A stretch of 39,812 nt of DNA from Micromonospora echinofusca (GCF_017614955.1 NZ_WVUH01000014.1:1-39812), one strand, 5' to 3'; counted from the stretch's first letter, positions 24,401 through 34,452 are shown. Notes: generated from the sequence alone by a model not told the origin. Numbers and translations: made by a program.

Positions 24401-26196
24401 AGCTCCCTCTGGCGGCGTTTGAGGTACTGGTCGGCGAGCTGGCGGACCGCTTCGATGGCGAAGGCGCCGGAGCCCAGGGCCGGCTCGCAGATCGTCATCT
24501 GCAGGATCTGTTCGGCGGGGGTGTCGTCGGTGAGCAGTTCCTCCAGGGCTTGGCCGACGGTGAAGCGGGTCAGCACCTCGGGGGTGTAGTAGGAGGCCGA
24601 CTGCTGGCGTTCCCGTCCGGCGAGGCGGAACACGAACGAGCCCTGCGCGTGCAGTACGGGGCGGGACTCGCCGGTCACCGGGTCGGTGGTCTTGACGAAG
24701 TCGGTGGCGGCGATGTCGTCGGCCCGGTCGACCGGGACGACCCATGATCCCTTCGCGCTGTCGCCGTTCTTGGCGACCTCGTAGAGGTCGGTGTCGGCGA
24801 AGAAGCCGGTGTAGGACATCAGGCCCTCGTAGACCGCGCCGAGCTGGTTGATGCCGAGTTCGGCGTACGAGATGAAGCCCCGGTCCTTGCCGCGCTGCTC
24901 CTTGCTGAGCAGCAGGTGCGCCAGCACCTGCTGGACAGCGGCGTTACCCAAGCCGACCTCGTCGATGTGCGCGGTGGCTTCGGGGCGGAACAGGTCGGCG
25001 CGCAGCGGGTTGAAGGTCAAGCCTGGCGTGTTCGTCGTTTCGTCGTCGCCGGTGGCGGCCGGTGGGTGGCCCTGGTCGACGAGGCGGAACAGGACACCGA
25101 GGGACTCGTAGAGGTGGGTGCCGGCTCGGGCGCGGGGGGTGGCCAGTTCGACCTGGACCATTTCGCGGAGGCGGTCGAGGCTGTAGCCCTGGTCGTATTC
25201 GGGGGCGCCGACGGGTAGCACGCCCAGTTCGGGGGAGGCTTCGGCGTAGAGCAGGAACAGGATCCGGTAGAGGAAGCGCAGCGACTGTCGGGCCAGTGGC
25301 TGGGCCTCGGACTTCGGCAGCGGCGGCAGTCCTCGGGCGCGGCGACGGGCGACGACCTCGTTGGCGACGATCTCGATGGACAGGCGCACGCCGTCGCGGA
25401 GGTCCTGGGAGACACCGACGGTGTGTTTGACCGATGCCTCCAGCACGCCGTGCCACCACAGCTTGCCGTCGGCGTCCGGGGCGACCGACTCGGCGCACAG
25501 GCAGGTCAGCGCCCGGTCGATCTCGCCGCCCTTCTTGGTGTCGTTGCGTTCGCAGACCAGCTGCACGTCCACGGCGAGGTAGCGGCCCTCGGCCCAGCGT
25601 TCGCGTTCGGCGAGCAGCGCCCAGCGGCCGGCCAGCACCAGTGCCAGTTCGGGGGCGTCGTCGGCGACGAAGAGGGCGGACAGCAGTCGGGCGACGCTCT
25701 TGATCTCCTCGCCGCCCTCGGTCAGCTGGACCGCTTCGCCGAGCGTGACCGCGTCGCGTGCGAGAAGTTCCTCGACGGTGGCCACGGGCAGGGCGGCGAG
25801 CACGACCAGTGGTGCGGGTCCGGTGACGCCGATCGCTGACACGCGGGTGACCGGTCCTGTCTCGGTGCTGACCAGGCTGGGCGTGTCGAGGCCGAGGATG
25901 GTGCGCATCGTCGTGACCACGCGGGCGGGCACACCGTGGGCTGCCCGGCTGTCGGTCTGCTCGGTGGCGGCGGCTGGGTCGAGCAGCTCGGACAGGGTGG
26001 CCAGGTCGGTTTCCAGGTCCTTGCGGGCCGCGAGGAACCGGGACCGTGGTGTCGGCCGCTTCTCTGCGTCTTCGGCGTCCCAGGTGGCGCGCCGTTCCAG
26101 GACCTTGGCGCGGAAGGACTCCTTGGTGGCCTCGGTGGTGAAGTAGTGCTCGGAGATCCAGCCTTCGCCGACGAGGATCGCGTCCGACGCGCTCAC
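21496..26196 (-). CDS. drmMI: DrmMI-like adenine-specific DNA methyltransferase
   Basis: This 1,566-residue protein joins a long N-terminal region to a gamma-type N6-adenine methyltransferase: SAM motif I CEPALGSGAF (about residue 570), NVYGVDLNETAVELAEISLW (about 625) and catalytic NPPW (about 950). The second half, with LRPDLYRCFMEVMWRHGSKR and a C-terminal YTYELPFVTLDREADMRQAY segment, probably recognises target DNA. Start GTG 26196 overlaps the drmD stop and its stop overlaps the next gene's start, so translation is coupled. SNF2 plus such a giant methyltransferase is the hallmark pair of class 1 DISARM; the closest alternative, BREX PglX, lacks its partners here. Methylation probably marks host DNA as self. 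Confidence 0.85.
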   Translation of the reverse strand: MSASDAILVGEGWISEHYFTTEATKESFRAKVLERRATWDAEDAEKRPTPRSRFLAARKDLETDLATLSELLDPAAATEQTDSRAAHGVPARVVTTMRTILGLDTPSLVSTETGPVTRVSAIGVTGPAPLVVLAALPVATVEELLARDAVTLGEAVQLTEGGEEIKSVARLLSALFVADDAPELALVLAGRWALLAERERWAEGRYLAVDVQLVCERNDTKKGGEIDRALTCLCAESVAPDADGKLWWHGVLEASVKHTVGVSQDLRDGVRLSIEIVANEVVARRRARGLPPLPKSEAQPLARQSLRFLYRILFLLYAEASPELGVLPVGAPEYDQGYSLDRLREMVQVELATPRARAGTHLYESLGVLFRLVDQGHPPAATGDDETTNTPGLTFNPLRADLFRPEATAHIDEVGLGNAAVQQVLAHLLLSKEQRGKDRGFISYAELGINQLGAVYEGLMSYTGFFADTDLYEVAKNGDSAKGSWVVPVDRADDIAATDFVKTTDPVTGESRPVLHAQGSFVFRLAGRERQQSASYYTPEVLTRFTVGQALEELLTDDTPAEQILQMTICEPALGSGAFAIEAVRQLADQYLKRRQRELEQRIAPEEYPKRLQEVKAYLALHNVYGVDLNETAVELAEISLWLDTMVEGLSAPWFGLHLRRGNSLIGARRAVYRRSQVADKSWLGAVPQEVPLTSLLEDIDAGRIATDGIHHFLLPADGWGSAADAKEAAALAPDAAKKLKRWRTGTRNKPTKTQIDAYAELAHRVEALWQIAYRRLTIAEAQIRRSIPVWGAGELPVGGAVTREQIEKALADQNGAYRRLRRAMDAWTALWFWPLTDHLATVNGTVVEPPTAAQWITGLQALLGRNPDVHKRKPVELRFGAGMSWKELDEAERMELGFASAESIDEVLQKNPWLVVCERVAQRQGFFHWNLDFATVFARGGFDLQVGNPPWVRPDVDVAALLAEGDPWWQLALKPTQAKITEKRSTTLALPGMTEFVIDGIADTVCVGSAVSATSQYPHLAGLRPDLYRCFMEVMWRHGSKRGLIGMIHLNSHFTDEKAGLLRSELYLRLRRHWHFVNELRLFEIEDHKHYGITVHGSRRNAPAFTQASWLYHPDAAVRSLVHDSSGPEPGLKDDDGNWDIRPHGSRITRVTDETLHAWHATMENDEVPIRQTRMVYAVNQSTAVVLRKLSLAKRMSTLGLRFSQGWNETTDRRKGYFESEWAVPASWDDVILQGPHLFVATPLYKNPNPTMRNNQDWSATDFEQLPADAIPATAYQPIGDRYDYDCAYTDWGDEDHPDPARDHYRIAWRRMAANQGERTLIPAIIPPGAAHVHPVHTLALSDYSLARLALVCGFLSSIVSDYSVRSAPKSEILFGTIGRLSINSDHLLVEEIILRSLRLNCVTSAYSDLWREGCQDDFGEDTWTGGFAHRRWAPLGQVSPEWTPDTPLRIAADRRQALVEIDALVALMLGLTADELCSIYRTQFAVLRGYDRNVYFYDTNGRLVPNSVLTAWRKKGDRITAEERTATNQAGYTYTYELPFVTLDREADMRQAYAVFEQRLRERS

Positions 26197-29096
26197 TTGC
26201 TCTGCCCTTCCGTGTCGGGTACGACCACCAGTAGCGGGCGTACCAGCTGCCGCGCTGGTGCCATCGATTCGGCCAGTTCACGTTCTTCGTCGATGCGGGC
26301 CCGGCTGGCCTGGACGTCGCTGCGCCGGATGAGGACGTTCGCTCCTTCGTCCCATGTGTCGAGCTTGCGGCGCCAGGTCTCGACCCGTTGCTGGGCGTCG
26401 CGGCTGGCCGCCTCGAAGACGTTCTTCTCCAGGTAGGCCGCTGCCTGGTGCACTGCGGGCGCGACTAAGGGTTGGAGGTGGTCGGTCGCGGGCACGGCGC
26501 CGGGGTTGGCTCGGGGGGTGGTGAAGCCCAGTTCCTGCAATGCGGCCCGGACCGAGTCGTGCGGGGTGATCAGGACGAACGAAGGGGTCTCGGGGTCGGG
26601 GAACTGCGCGGTCAGCCACGCCGTGGAGACCACCTGCCCCCGCTTGTTCGTGAGGGTGCCGACCAGCAGCACCGTCGGGTCGTCCACCGTGCCACGCACG
26701 GCGAAGACCTCGTTGCGGCCCAGGGCGGCCAGGGCGCGGTCGGCGGCCCAGTCGAGGACCGGGTGCAGCGGGCTCAGGTAGTGCGCGTCGGGCCAGGTCG
26801 TGCCGCTGTGGTCGCGTAGCGCGGCGGCGAGCCGTTCCTGACCGCGGGCCGTGGTCGTGGCGAGTACCAGGCGTTCGGTGACCTTGCGTTCGGCGAGGTA
26901 GCTCTGCGGCAGCACGTCGAGGCGTTGCACCAGGTCGGGCGGTGGGGTGAGTTCGGCGGTGCCGAACGCCTCGTCGCGGCGCCAGCCGACGCCGCCGCGT
27001 GCCGGCGGTGCGGTCGGGTCGACGAACGCCTCCCGCAGGGCTTCCTCCAGGTAGGAGACCTCGTCGTCGTAGAGGCCCGAGCCGGCGTCGCCGGGTTCCG
27101 TCGCCGTCTGCGGAGCGACGGGCTCGGTGGCTGCCTGCCCAGGGGCGTCGAAGAGTTGGGCGAAGAGTGCGGCGAGGTCGTTGCCGGCGGCGACCTCGGC
27201 GACCGGTCGGATGACGTCGTCGAGCTGCTTGGTGCCGGCGAGCACGGAGCGGATCTCGTTCTCCTCGCCCTTGACGTCGTAGCGTCCCATCAGCGAGGCG
27301 ACGTCGCCCAGGGCGGTGTGCGCCTCGTTCTCCTTGTCGATCAGCTTGGCGAGCACGCGTACGTCTCCGGCGAACCGCTCGCTGTTCGGGTCGAGTAGCA
27401 GGGCGGTGATGCGGGGCGGGTGTTTCTGGCCGTAACGGTCGATACGGCCGTTGCGCTGCTCGATCCGGATCAGGCTCCACGGGATGTCGTAGTGGATCAG
27501 CTGGTGGCACTGGGCGTGCAGGTTGACGCCCTCGGAGGCGACGTCGCCGGTGACCAGCACGCGGACGGGCGCCTGCTCCTGTTTGAAGCGTTCGACGACG
27601 CCCTGCTGCTCGTCGTCGGTGAGGCCACCGTGCATCAGCTCGACGGCGTTCGCCGGCAGGCCGAGGTCCTTCGGCAGGCTGCGGTGCAGCCAGCGCAGCG
27701 TCTCCAGCCGCTCGGCGAAGACCACGACCCGGGTGGGTGAGCCGGGGCCGACACCGATCTCCTTCAGGTAGGCCACCAGTCGGGTGTACTTGGCCGACGG
27801 CTGTCTCATGGTCTGCTCGTTGAGCTGCCGCAGGTGGCGCAGCGCCCGTAGCTCGATCTGCGCCCGGTCGGCCGGCACCGCCCTGTCCTTGGCGACGCGA
27901 TCGATGCGCCCGTCGATGGTTTCCTGCAACGCGGCCGGTGAGGACAGGAACGCCTTCGCCAGCGTCCACGGGAAGAACGCTGCGCGCGGGCCCGAGTACG
28001 GGCTGGCGCCGTTGTCGGGCCACAGCCAGGTGTGCTCGAGTTCGTGGGCGACCGCGTTCTCCGCCGGGGTGGCCGGTACGAGCACGTTGTGCGGCTCCTG
28101 CCGCTCGGCCCAGTCGGCGCCGACGGCGTTCGCGACCTCGGGGCTGTGCCGGTGGCGGCGGACGACGAGCCTGCGGACCTCTTCCCGGTCCAGGACGCCG
28201 CTGGGTGGCACGGCCGACGGGTCGAGCAGGCGCACGAGTTCGGCGAAGGACTCCGCCTTGCCGTTGTGGGGGGTGGCCGAGGCCAGGATCAGGGCCTCGG
28301 CGTTACGGGCCAGCAGCCGGGCGAGCCGGTTGTTGAGGGTGGCGGCGTTCGACAGGTTGTGCGACTCGTCGATGACCACCGCGTCCCACCGCTGTCTGCG
28401 TAGGCTGGCCACGTATCGGTCGGACTTGAGCGTGTCGATCGAGATGATCGCCCGGCGGTAGTAGGTGAACGGGTTGCGGGTCGCCGGCAGCTTCTGTCGG
28501 ACCCGCTGGATACCGGCGGTGTCGAGCCGCACGAACGGCAACGCGAAGCGGGTCCACAGCTCGTGCTGCATCTGTTCGAGCACGTGACGTGGGGTCACCA
28601 CGAGGATGCGGTCACCACGGCCGCGGCGTACCAGCTCGGACAGGATCATGCCGATCTCGAGGGTCTTGCCGAGACCGACGGCGTCGGCGAGCAGGATCCG
28701 GGGGCGCAGGTTCGTCGGGTCCAACGCCTTGCGTACCGCCGACTGCTGGTAGCTCAGCGTGTCCGCGAGCCCTCTGGTCGCCGCCGACAGTGAGCGCTCC
28801 CCGAGGGGTACGGCGGTCTTGCGGAGCGTCGATTCCAGCCACAGCCGCGCCGTGCGGTATCGCGGGCTGGCGTCGGCCACCACGCGGGCCTTCGCGGGGT
28901 CGGACACGACCACCTGGTCGAGCTGGGTGTAGAACGAGGCGGTGGTGTCGCGGACGAGTTCACCGAGCCCTTGCACGTGGACCAGGGTGCCGTCGGGTGT
29001 CTCCTCGGTCGCGCGGACGAGCCATTCCTCGTCGCGGACCACGACCACCGATCCTGGTGCGAACGTACCGTGGACGTCGGGTTTGGTTGCCGGCAC
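26193..29096 (-). CDS. drmD: DrmD-like SNF2 helicase
   Basis: This protein of about 967 residues is a SNF2/RapA-type SF2 ATPase: Walker A LLADAVGLGKTLEIG, DESH box VVIDESHNLSNAAT, LASATPHNGKAES and C-terminal motif VI EQRNGRIDRYGQKH. This architecture and its pairing with the overlapping drmMI gene identify DrmD of class 1 DISARM. Start choice: GTG 29096 (VPATKPDVHGTFAPG) has GGAG nine bases before it and leaves about 120 bp for a divergent promoter. ATG 29201 would leave only 15 bp to the vsr start, and a GTG at 29129 is a third option. It probably translocates on incoming DNA. It heads a four-gene chain whose members all overlap. Confidence 0.86.
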   Translation of the reverse strand: MPATKPDVHGTFAPGSVVVVRDEEWLVRATEETPDGTLVHVQGLGELVRDTTASFYTQLDQVVVSDPAKARVVADASPRYRTARLWLESTLRKTAVPLGERSLSAATRGLADTLSYQQSAVRKALDPTNLRPRILLADAVGLGKTLEIGMILSELVRRGRGDRILVVTPRHVLEQMQHELWTRFALPFVRLDTAGIQRVRQKLPATRNPFTYYRRAIISIDTLKSDRYVASLRRQRWDAVVIDESHNLSNAATLNNRLARLLARNAEALILASATPHNGKAESFAELVRLLDPSAVPPSGVLDREEVRRLVVRRHRHSPEVANAVGADWAERQEPHNVLVPATPAENAVAHELEHTWLWPDNGASPYSGPRAAFFPWTLAKAFLSSPAALQETIDGRIDRVAKDRAVPADRAQIELRALRHLRQLNEQTMRQPSAKYTRLVAYLKEIGVGPGSPTRVVVFAERLETLRWLHRSLPKDLGLPANAVELMHGGLTDDEQQGVVERFKQEQAPVRVLVTGDVASEGVNLHAQCHQLIHYDIPWSLIRIEQRNGRIDRYGQKHPPRITALLLDPNSERFAGDVRVLAKLIDKENEAHTALGDVASLMGRYDVKGEENEIRSVLAGTKQLDDVIRPVAEVAAGNDLAALFAQLFDAPGQAATEPVAPQTATEPGDAGSGLYDDEVSYLEEALREAFVDPTAPPARGGVGWRRDEAFGTAELTPPPDLVQRLDVLPQSYLAERKVTERLVLATTTARGQERLAAALRDHSGTTWPDAHYLSPLHPVLDWAADRALAALGRNEVFAVRGTVDDPTVLLVGTLTNKRGQVVSTAWLTAQFPDPETPSFVLITPHDSVRAALQELGFTTPRANPGAVPATDHLQPLVAPAVHQAAAYLEKNVFEAASRDAQQRVETWRRKLDTWDEGANVLIRRSDVQASRARIDEERELAESMAPARQLVRPLLVVVPDTEGQSK

Positions 29097-29146
29097 AGGC
29101 GCATGCTCCGTCTTCGAGAACGTCACGAAAGCGACGCCGAGTACGA

Positions 29147-29164
29147 GTCGGGTCGCTACCCGAC
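29147..29164. promoter_or_regulatory. Inverted repeat in the drmD/vsr divergent region
   Basis: GTCGGGT, a 4-base spacer CGCT, then ACCCGAC form a perfect 7-base-arm palindrome. It lies between the preferred drmD start (29096) and the vsr start (29217) and may be an operator shared by both. In GC-rich DNA such arms also occur by chance. Confidence 0.3.
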
Positions 29165-29216
29165 GGAAGCCTATACGTGCACGATCCTTCACAATCTCCA
29201 TAGATGGGTCAAGAGA

Positions 29217-29651
29217 ATGGTCCGAACGTCCACTGTGCCCGAACCGCTCGACGCCGCGACGTCGGCTCGTCTACGCCGGCAACCCCGCAGCTCCACCAAG
29301 CCGGAACTGGCACTCCGCCGTGAACTGCACCGCCGGGGTCTGCGGTTCCGGGTCAACCATCCGGGCCTGCCCGGTCGGCCCGACCTGGCGTTCACCCGCG
29401 CCAAGGTCGCGGTCTTCGTCGACGGTTGCTTCTGGCACCGCTGCCCGCAGCACGGAACCACACCCCGCAACAACCGCGAATGGTGGCAGGCCAAGCTCGA
29501 CCGCAACGTCGCCCGTGATCGGGCCAAGGACGCCGCTCTCGTCGAGCTGGGCTGGGTCGTGCTGCACGTGTGGGAACACGAAGCCACCGACGCCGCCGCC
29601 GACCGCGTCCAGGCCGAATGGCGGCGCCGGGTGACGACTATCGGACGCTGA
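29217..29651 (+). CDS. vsr: Very short patch repair (Vsr) endonuclease
   Basis: This 144-residue protein is collinear with Vsr: ARLRRQPRSSTKPELALRRE, RFRVNHPGLPGRPDLAFTRA, VAVFVDGCFWHRCPQHGTTP, then NREWWQAKLDRNVARDRAKD and WVVLHVWEHE. The first Asp (PDLAF), the VFVDG-x2-WH segment and the later Asp correspond to the catalytic and metal-binding residues. Vsr nicks next to T:G mismatches made by deamination of 5-methylcytosine, so the C5 methyltransferase at 36375 is its likely partner. It is the only plus-strand gene inside the defence locus. Its 3' end overlaps the drmB 3' end by 14 bases. ATG 29217 has a modest AAGAGA ribosome site. A role as defence nuclease is possible. Confidence 0.9.
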   Translation: MVRTSTVPEPLDAATSARLRRQPRSSTKPELALRRELHRRGLRFRVNHPGLPGRPDLAFTRAKVAVFVDGCFWHRCPQHGTTPRNNREWWQAKLDRNVARDRAKDAALVELGWVVLHVWEHEATDAAADRVQAEWRRRVTTIGR

Positions 29652-31383
29652 CCGTGGTACGCAGGTAGCCGCCCCTACCGAACAACACCCTCCGGTCGAG
29701 GAACCGGTTGAAGAACCGACACGACGGCTCACCGAGGTGTACGCAGGCACTGCAGGCGCCACTGCCGATACTGCACCCCGGGTCCAGCGGGCACCGGTGC
29801 TCGGCATCGACGAACGCGGCCAGCAACTCGTCCAGATTCGACTCGAAGACCGCCTGCATGCCACCGAGCACGAAATCGCCACGGGCGGCGGCGTACACGA
29901 AGAAGCCGAGATGGTCGGGCACCAGGTATTCGCTGAGGGCGTCGCGCTCGATACCAGCGAAGACCGCCGTCTGCCGAATGAACCGATGCGCGTAGGTGTG
30001 AATCAACTTGAGCACGTCCGTGCCGACCGACTCGACCGTGGGATCGTCACGCTTGGTGGGCACGACCGCCGACTCCAGGATCGCGACCCGCGCCGCGACC
30101 GGATCGGTCGACTCCGAAACCCAGCCAGGCAGCCGGTGATCTCGGCCGGACAACCACGTCGCCACGCGTACCGGGTCGAGACGGATCAGGAAGGCCTCGG
30201 TCTCCGCCAGGTTGCCGTAGAGGCGGTAGCCGCCGCGCTTGCGCCTGAACGGCACCAGCCGGCACTTCGACGGATCGTCCTCGCCCCGGGTGTAGCCGTA
30301 CATGGCGTTGAGCACCGGGAACTTGTCGACGAGGTCGAGCCCGTCGATGCCGGCCCGACGCAGGGCAGGCGGATAGTCCTCCCGGTACCGCCGCTCCAGG
30401 GGATCGCCCGGCTCCGGCGCGCGCAGGCTCGTCGTCGGCGTACGGCTTTCCGCCAGCGCCATCGCGATGTCCACCGCCGCCCGCTCAGCTACCTCGCGGC
30501 GCAGCGGCGAAAGCCGGTCGACAGGGTGGTCACCGGCCCCGGCCAGCTGACCCCCTGCCTCAGCCAGGTTCGCCATCTGCTCCGCAATGTCCGGAGCCAA
30601 GCCGCTGGAGATCAGCTGATCGACGAGTTCCTTGCGGGTCTGCTTCGCGGCCACGTCTGCAGGGCGGGCGGCGGCAAGGCCCTCGACCACCCAGACGAGG
30701 GCCTTGCGGGAGCCACCGGCGAGCTTCAGGTTCTCCCGGTGTTCCGGGCGCGGCGGGTTGATCAGTACCATGCCGCGCGGCACGTAGACCATGCGGGCCT
30801 TGTGCACGTTCCACCGCACGGTGCCGTCGCCACACCCGCACTTCCGTCCGTAACCGAGTCCCTGCATCGTCTCGGTGCGGCAGGTCGGGCAGACGAACCG
30901 AATGTCCGCAGCCTTGGCGCTCTTGGGGATGACCACCTGCACGTCGTCGTGCTGGGGGCAGCGCCTGATCCAAGGCTCGGTGATGGCTCCGCACTCGTGT
31001 ACGCCGACGAAGTGCAGCTGTCCCCAGGAACGTTTGCCACACTTGCAGCGGGCGCTCTCCGACTTCCCGATGCGCTTGCAGGCGCGACACAACCAGACCT
31101 GCGGGTATCGCTCTACCGTGACGCCGCGCCGCTCGTCGAGTTCAACGACCTCCACCGGCACCTTGCGCAGCAGATCCCCGCCCATGCCGCTGTCCTTGTC
31201 GTTGGCACTCCACGCACCGATCTCGTTCAGCAGGCTCCGGCGCACCAGGTCGGAGTCGACCTCGATCGGGCTCGGTGCCGACCACTCCTCGACCCGGTAA
31301 ATGTCACCGCGCAGGTCGACCGTCTGCTCGGGCAGGAAGGTCCGCAGGATCTGGCTGCCACTGCGGGATCCCAGCTTTGTCAT
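29638..31383 (-). CDS. drmB: DrmB-like DUF1998 protein
   Basis: This 581-residue protein is the DUF1998 partner of DrmA in DISARM. It shows zinc-binding clusters at about residues 95-115 (LCRACKRIGKSESARCKCGK) and 160-185 (CPTC, then CGCG), and a C-terminal DUF1998 region. The latter has LKLIHTYAHRFIRQTAVFAG, LGFFVYAAARGDFVLGGMQA and a cysteine cluster CPLDPGCSIGSGACSACVHL with a further Cys (about 527-551). No ATPase motifs are seen, as expected. DrmB is known to form a complex with DrmA that grips single-strand/duplex junctions of incoming DNA. It starts 10 bases after the drmA stop with a GGGGG ribosome site, so it is cotranscribed with drmA. Confidence 0.86.
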   Translation of the reverse strand: MTKLGSRSGSQILRTFLPEQTVDLRGDIYRVEEWSAPSPIEVDSDLVRRSLLNEIGAWSANDKDSGMGGDLLRKVPVEVVELDERRGVTVERYPQVWLCRACKRIGKSESARCKCGKRSWGQLHFVGVHECGAITEPWIRRCPQHDDVQVVIPKSAKAADIRFVCPTCRTETMQGLGYGRKCGCGDGTVRWNVHKARMVYVPRGMVLINPPRPEHRENLKLAGGSRKALVWVVEGLAAARPADVAAKQTRKELVDQLISSGLAPDIAEQMANLAEAGGQLAGAGDHPVDRLSPLRREVAERAAVDIAMALAESRTPTTSLRAPEPGDPLERRYREDYPPALRRAGIDGLDLVDKFPVLNAMYGYTRGEDDPSKCRLVPFRRKRGGYRLYGNLAETEAFLIRLDPVRVATWLSGRDHRLPGWVSESTDPVAARVAILESAVVPTKRDDPTVESVGTDVLKLIHTYAHRFIRQTAVFAGIERDALSEYLVPDHLGFFVYAAARGDFVLGGMQAVFESNLDELLAAFVDAEHRCPLDPGCSIGSGACSACVHLGEPSCRFFNRFLDRRVLFGRGGYLRTTVSVR

Positions 31384-31393
31384 GTCGTCCCCC

Positions 31394-34300
31394 TCAGTCG
31401 TGGATCGGGGCTTGCGCCTCGACGTCGCGCAGGCTCCTCATCGGGAATGGTTCGCTGATCTCGCTGATGAACCGGGCCTTGCTGGCCGGGTCCTCGAGAT
31501 CGGCGAACCACTGCCGGACCCATTCGACGATCTGCTGCTGGTGCAGGGAGTCCTCCGGCCCGTCGAGCCCAAGGATCGCCGCCACGACCGCCGCTTCGTC
31601 GGCCGGGTTCAATCCGGAATCGCGGGCGTGCTGGCGAAGCATCGCCGGTGTGCTCAACCGCTGCTTGCTGGCCGGTTCGATGAGCATCAGGACCCGCGCC
31701 GTCACGACTCCGGGCATCGTGAGGGCCAACACGCGTCGGCTGCGGCGGGTGATCGGGATGGCGTCGACGAACCGGTCGCCCTGGCTCACATACTTGTCGA
31801 AGTGGCGGAACGTCTGGGCGTCACGCTCCCGGCCGATCTTGTGCAGGACGTACACCAGGCCCGGGTACCGACGACCGACGCGGGCCGTGGTCTGGATGAA
31901 CTCGGCCGTGGTCAGCGGCAGACCCAGCATGACCATCGTGTTGAGCCGGTCGACGTCAACGCCGTGAGACAGCATCGAGCTGGCGGCGATCACATGGATG
32001 CGGTCCTCGAACTTCTCTTCTGGTTTCTCCAGCCGTTCCAGGATGTCGCGTACCTCGTCGAAGTCGGTCTGACCGGTCAGCTGCTCGACGTTGATGCCGT
32101 CGACGGTGTTGTTGCTGCCGAGGCTCCGGCCGGCGGCCTCCACGTCGTAGAGAGTCGAGCCGTAGACGACGTCGGTGCCGTAGATGCTGACGAGCTTCTC
32201 GGCGTGCCTCGGGTCGATTCCGGCTTCCGCGCAGACGGTCGCCGGATCGTTCAGCATCTCCCGGACGCATCGCTGCAGGGCGTCCAACGTCCGGTCGCTG
32301 ACGTGTTCCAGGGTCACGCCGCGGGGGGCGACGGCCACGAAGCGCCGCAACTTGGTGTCCTCCGGAACGGTCCAGAAGGACTCACCGGCTCGAGGGCCCG
32401 GCTGAGGGAAGACGCGGCCTCTGCGCCGATACAGGGTCTTGACCTGGTGGTCGTACCCGGTCAGGGTCGCGCTGCTGGCGACGATCTTGGCGCGGGTGCC
32501 GCAGAGTTTGGCCTGGAGGTGGTCCAGCAGGCTCTCGTAGTGCGAGTCGACCGCGCCGAGGCTGTCGCGCAGCAGGTGCAGCTCGTCCTGCAGACGCAGC
32601 GACGGACCGAAACGCTCCTCGGCCATGGGTAGCGACCTGAGGGTGCCCTGACAGTCGGGAACGAGGCAACCGTTGGGTGACTTTTTCCGGGTCGAGTAGG
32701 TGAAGCCGTGCCACTCCTCAGAGCAGATCTTCTGCGGCGGGCCGACAAGACCCCGCATGGCCTGCTGCAGGCCGATCGATGCCGCCTTGTCGAGCGTGCC
32801 GACGACCACCGTCGGCAGGAAGCGGAACACCTCCTGGTCGACGACGTAGACCGGTAGTGCCCCCCGCTTCCAGGGACAGGCCTGGTTGGTGCAGTGGTGC
32901 TCCAGTTTCCACCGCTTCCGGTCGAACTTCATGGTCAAGCGTTCGTCCCGGCAGAACGGGCAGCGCAGTAGAACGCGATACTTTTCCGGCATTCCCGGGC
33001 TGTCCGGCCCGATCTCGTCGCCCTCCGGCTTGGGAACGATCTTGTTCGGGGTGCCCGCCTGACCGACGAGGAAGCCGAGGCTGAACGGGGCAGTCCCCCG
33101 AAGCTCCTCCTGCTCCCGGCGGACCAGCTCCGCGCCGGCGAGCGCGTCGGCGAAACGCTGCGTCTGCTGCAGACTCAGCAGCCGCAGGGGGAAGCGCGAC
33201 CATGCGGTCACGCCCGTACGCTTCCCGGTCAGCCGGTCGAAGAACGCCGCAGTCAGCAGCAGACCCAGATACGTCTCGGTCTTGCCGCCACCGGTGGCGA
33301 ACCACACGGTGTCGACGTGATCGGCCTCCTCCGCCGGCTCGGCGAGGAACCGGATGGCAGACAGCAAGAAGCCCACCTGGAACGCGCGCCACGTGTGGTA
33401 GTTACGTCCCTTCGCGCTCAGCCCGATTGCCTCGTTCATGAACTGGAACGAACGCCGAATCTCCGGACGCGTCCGAACCAACTCCAGACCTGCGCGCAGC
33501 CGAGCAAGTTCGGCGAAGACCTCCGCGGCCGACCGGTCCGCTTCGGTGCGCATCGCGTCGGTCCAGCCGTCGGCGGCGTGGCGTGCGTTCAACGCGGTCG
33601 CCGACCAGTGCTTCTGGTCGTACTCGTCGAGCGCGTCCACCAGGTCGGTGAGGACCGGGACCGGATCTGCGGCGAGCCGCGCGAAGGAAAGATCCGGCTG
33701 GGAACGGTCGCTGTTCCAGTACTCCGGCCGGAAGGTCTGCACACTCACGGTGTCGTTGGTACGGAACACCCCGGGTGCCACCACCTCGACACCCACGTTG
33801 ATGCCGTAGGCCGGCACCTTCCGGTCGTAGCGGAAGCTGTCTGGCAGGGCCTCCAACTGAAACGGGTCGGTGGCGAGACCCGACACCTCCACCTGCGTCT
33901 CGTAGAGATGGGAGTCGGTCAGCCCTGGAGCCCTTTCCGGGCTGGTGTTCACCAGTTGCACGACCAGCTCAGGATGCCGGTGCCAGTCCTCCACCTCGAC
34001 GCGAAGCTCGGCGCTCAGGCCGGGTGCCCCGACCGCCGCGAACGCGTCCCGCAACTGCTTGGCGCCGAAGGTCCCCCCCGCGGTGTCGACCACGACCGGG
34101 ATCTTCTCTTCCACCAGGCCGGTTCGCCACCAGCGCCGATCGGGGTCCGGGCCGTCCTTGGGGTCCTTTACCCAGGCCCGAGCCCGCACGGTCACCGTCA
34201 TCGACCACGGCGACGTCTCGGCCGGACGGAACCGGATGCCGATCGCGCACGGGTCCAGCCGTTCCGACCGATCGTCGGTCGCGCCCTTACGGACCTCCTC

Positions 34301-34452
34301 CTCACAGGCGAGCCTGCCGAGCCAGAACGTTCCGGACGGCGCCACCTCCAGCCGATCCAGACCGTCGCCCCGGCCCGCTGCCACCACCCGACGGTCCAGC
34401 CAAGTGACGAACCGGTCACACGCCTCCGTCAGCGGCTGGCCTTCGCTGTCGC

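Noticed and set aside
21496..26196. Considered PglX of a BREX system
   Set aside because: No BrxA, BrxB, BrxC, PglZ or BrxL is present, while an overlapping SNF2 gene and drmAB point to class 1 DISARM.
29737..31458. A 573-codon plus-strand frame over drmB
   Set aside because: It lies opposite a clear zinc-ribbon/DUF1998 protein and has no motif of its own.
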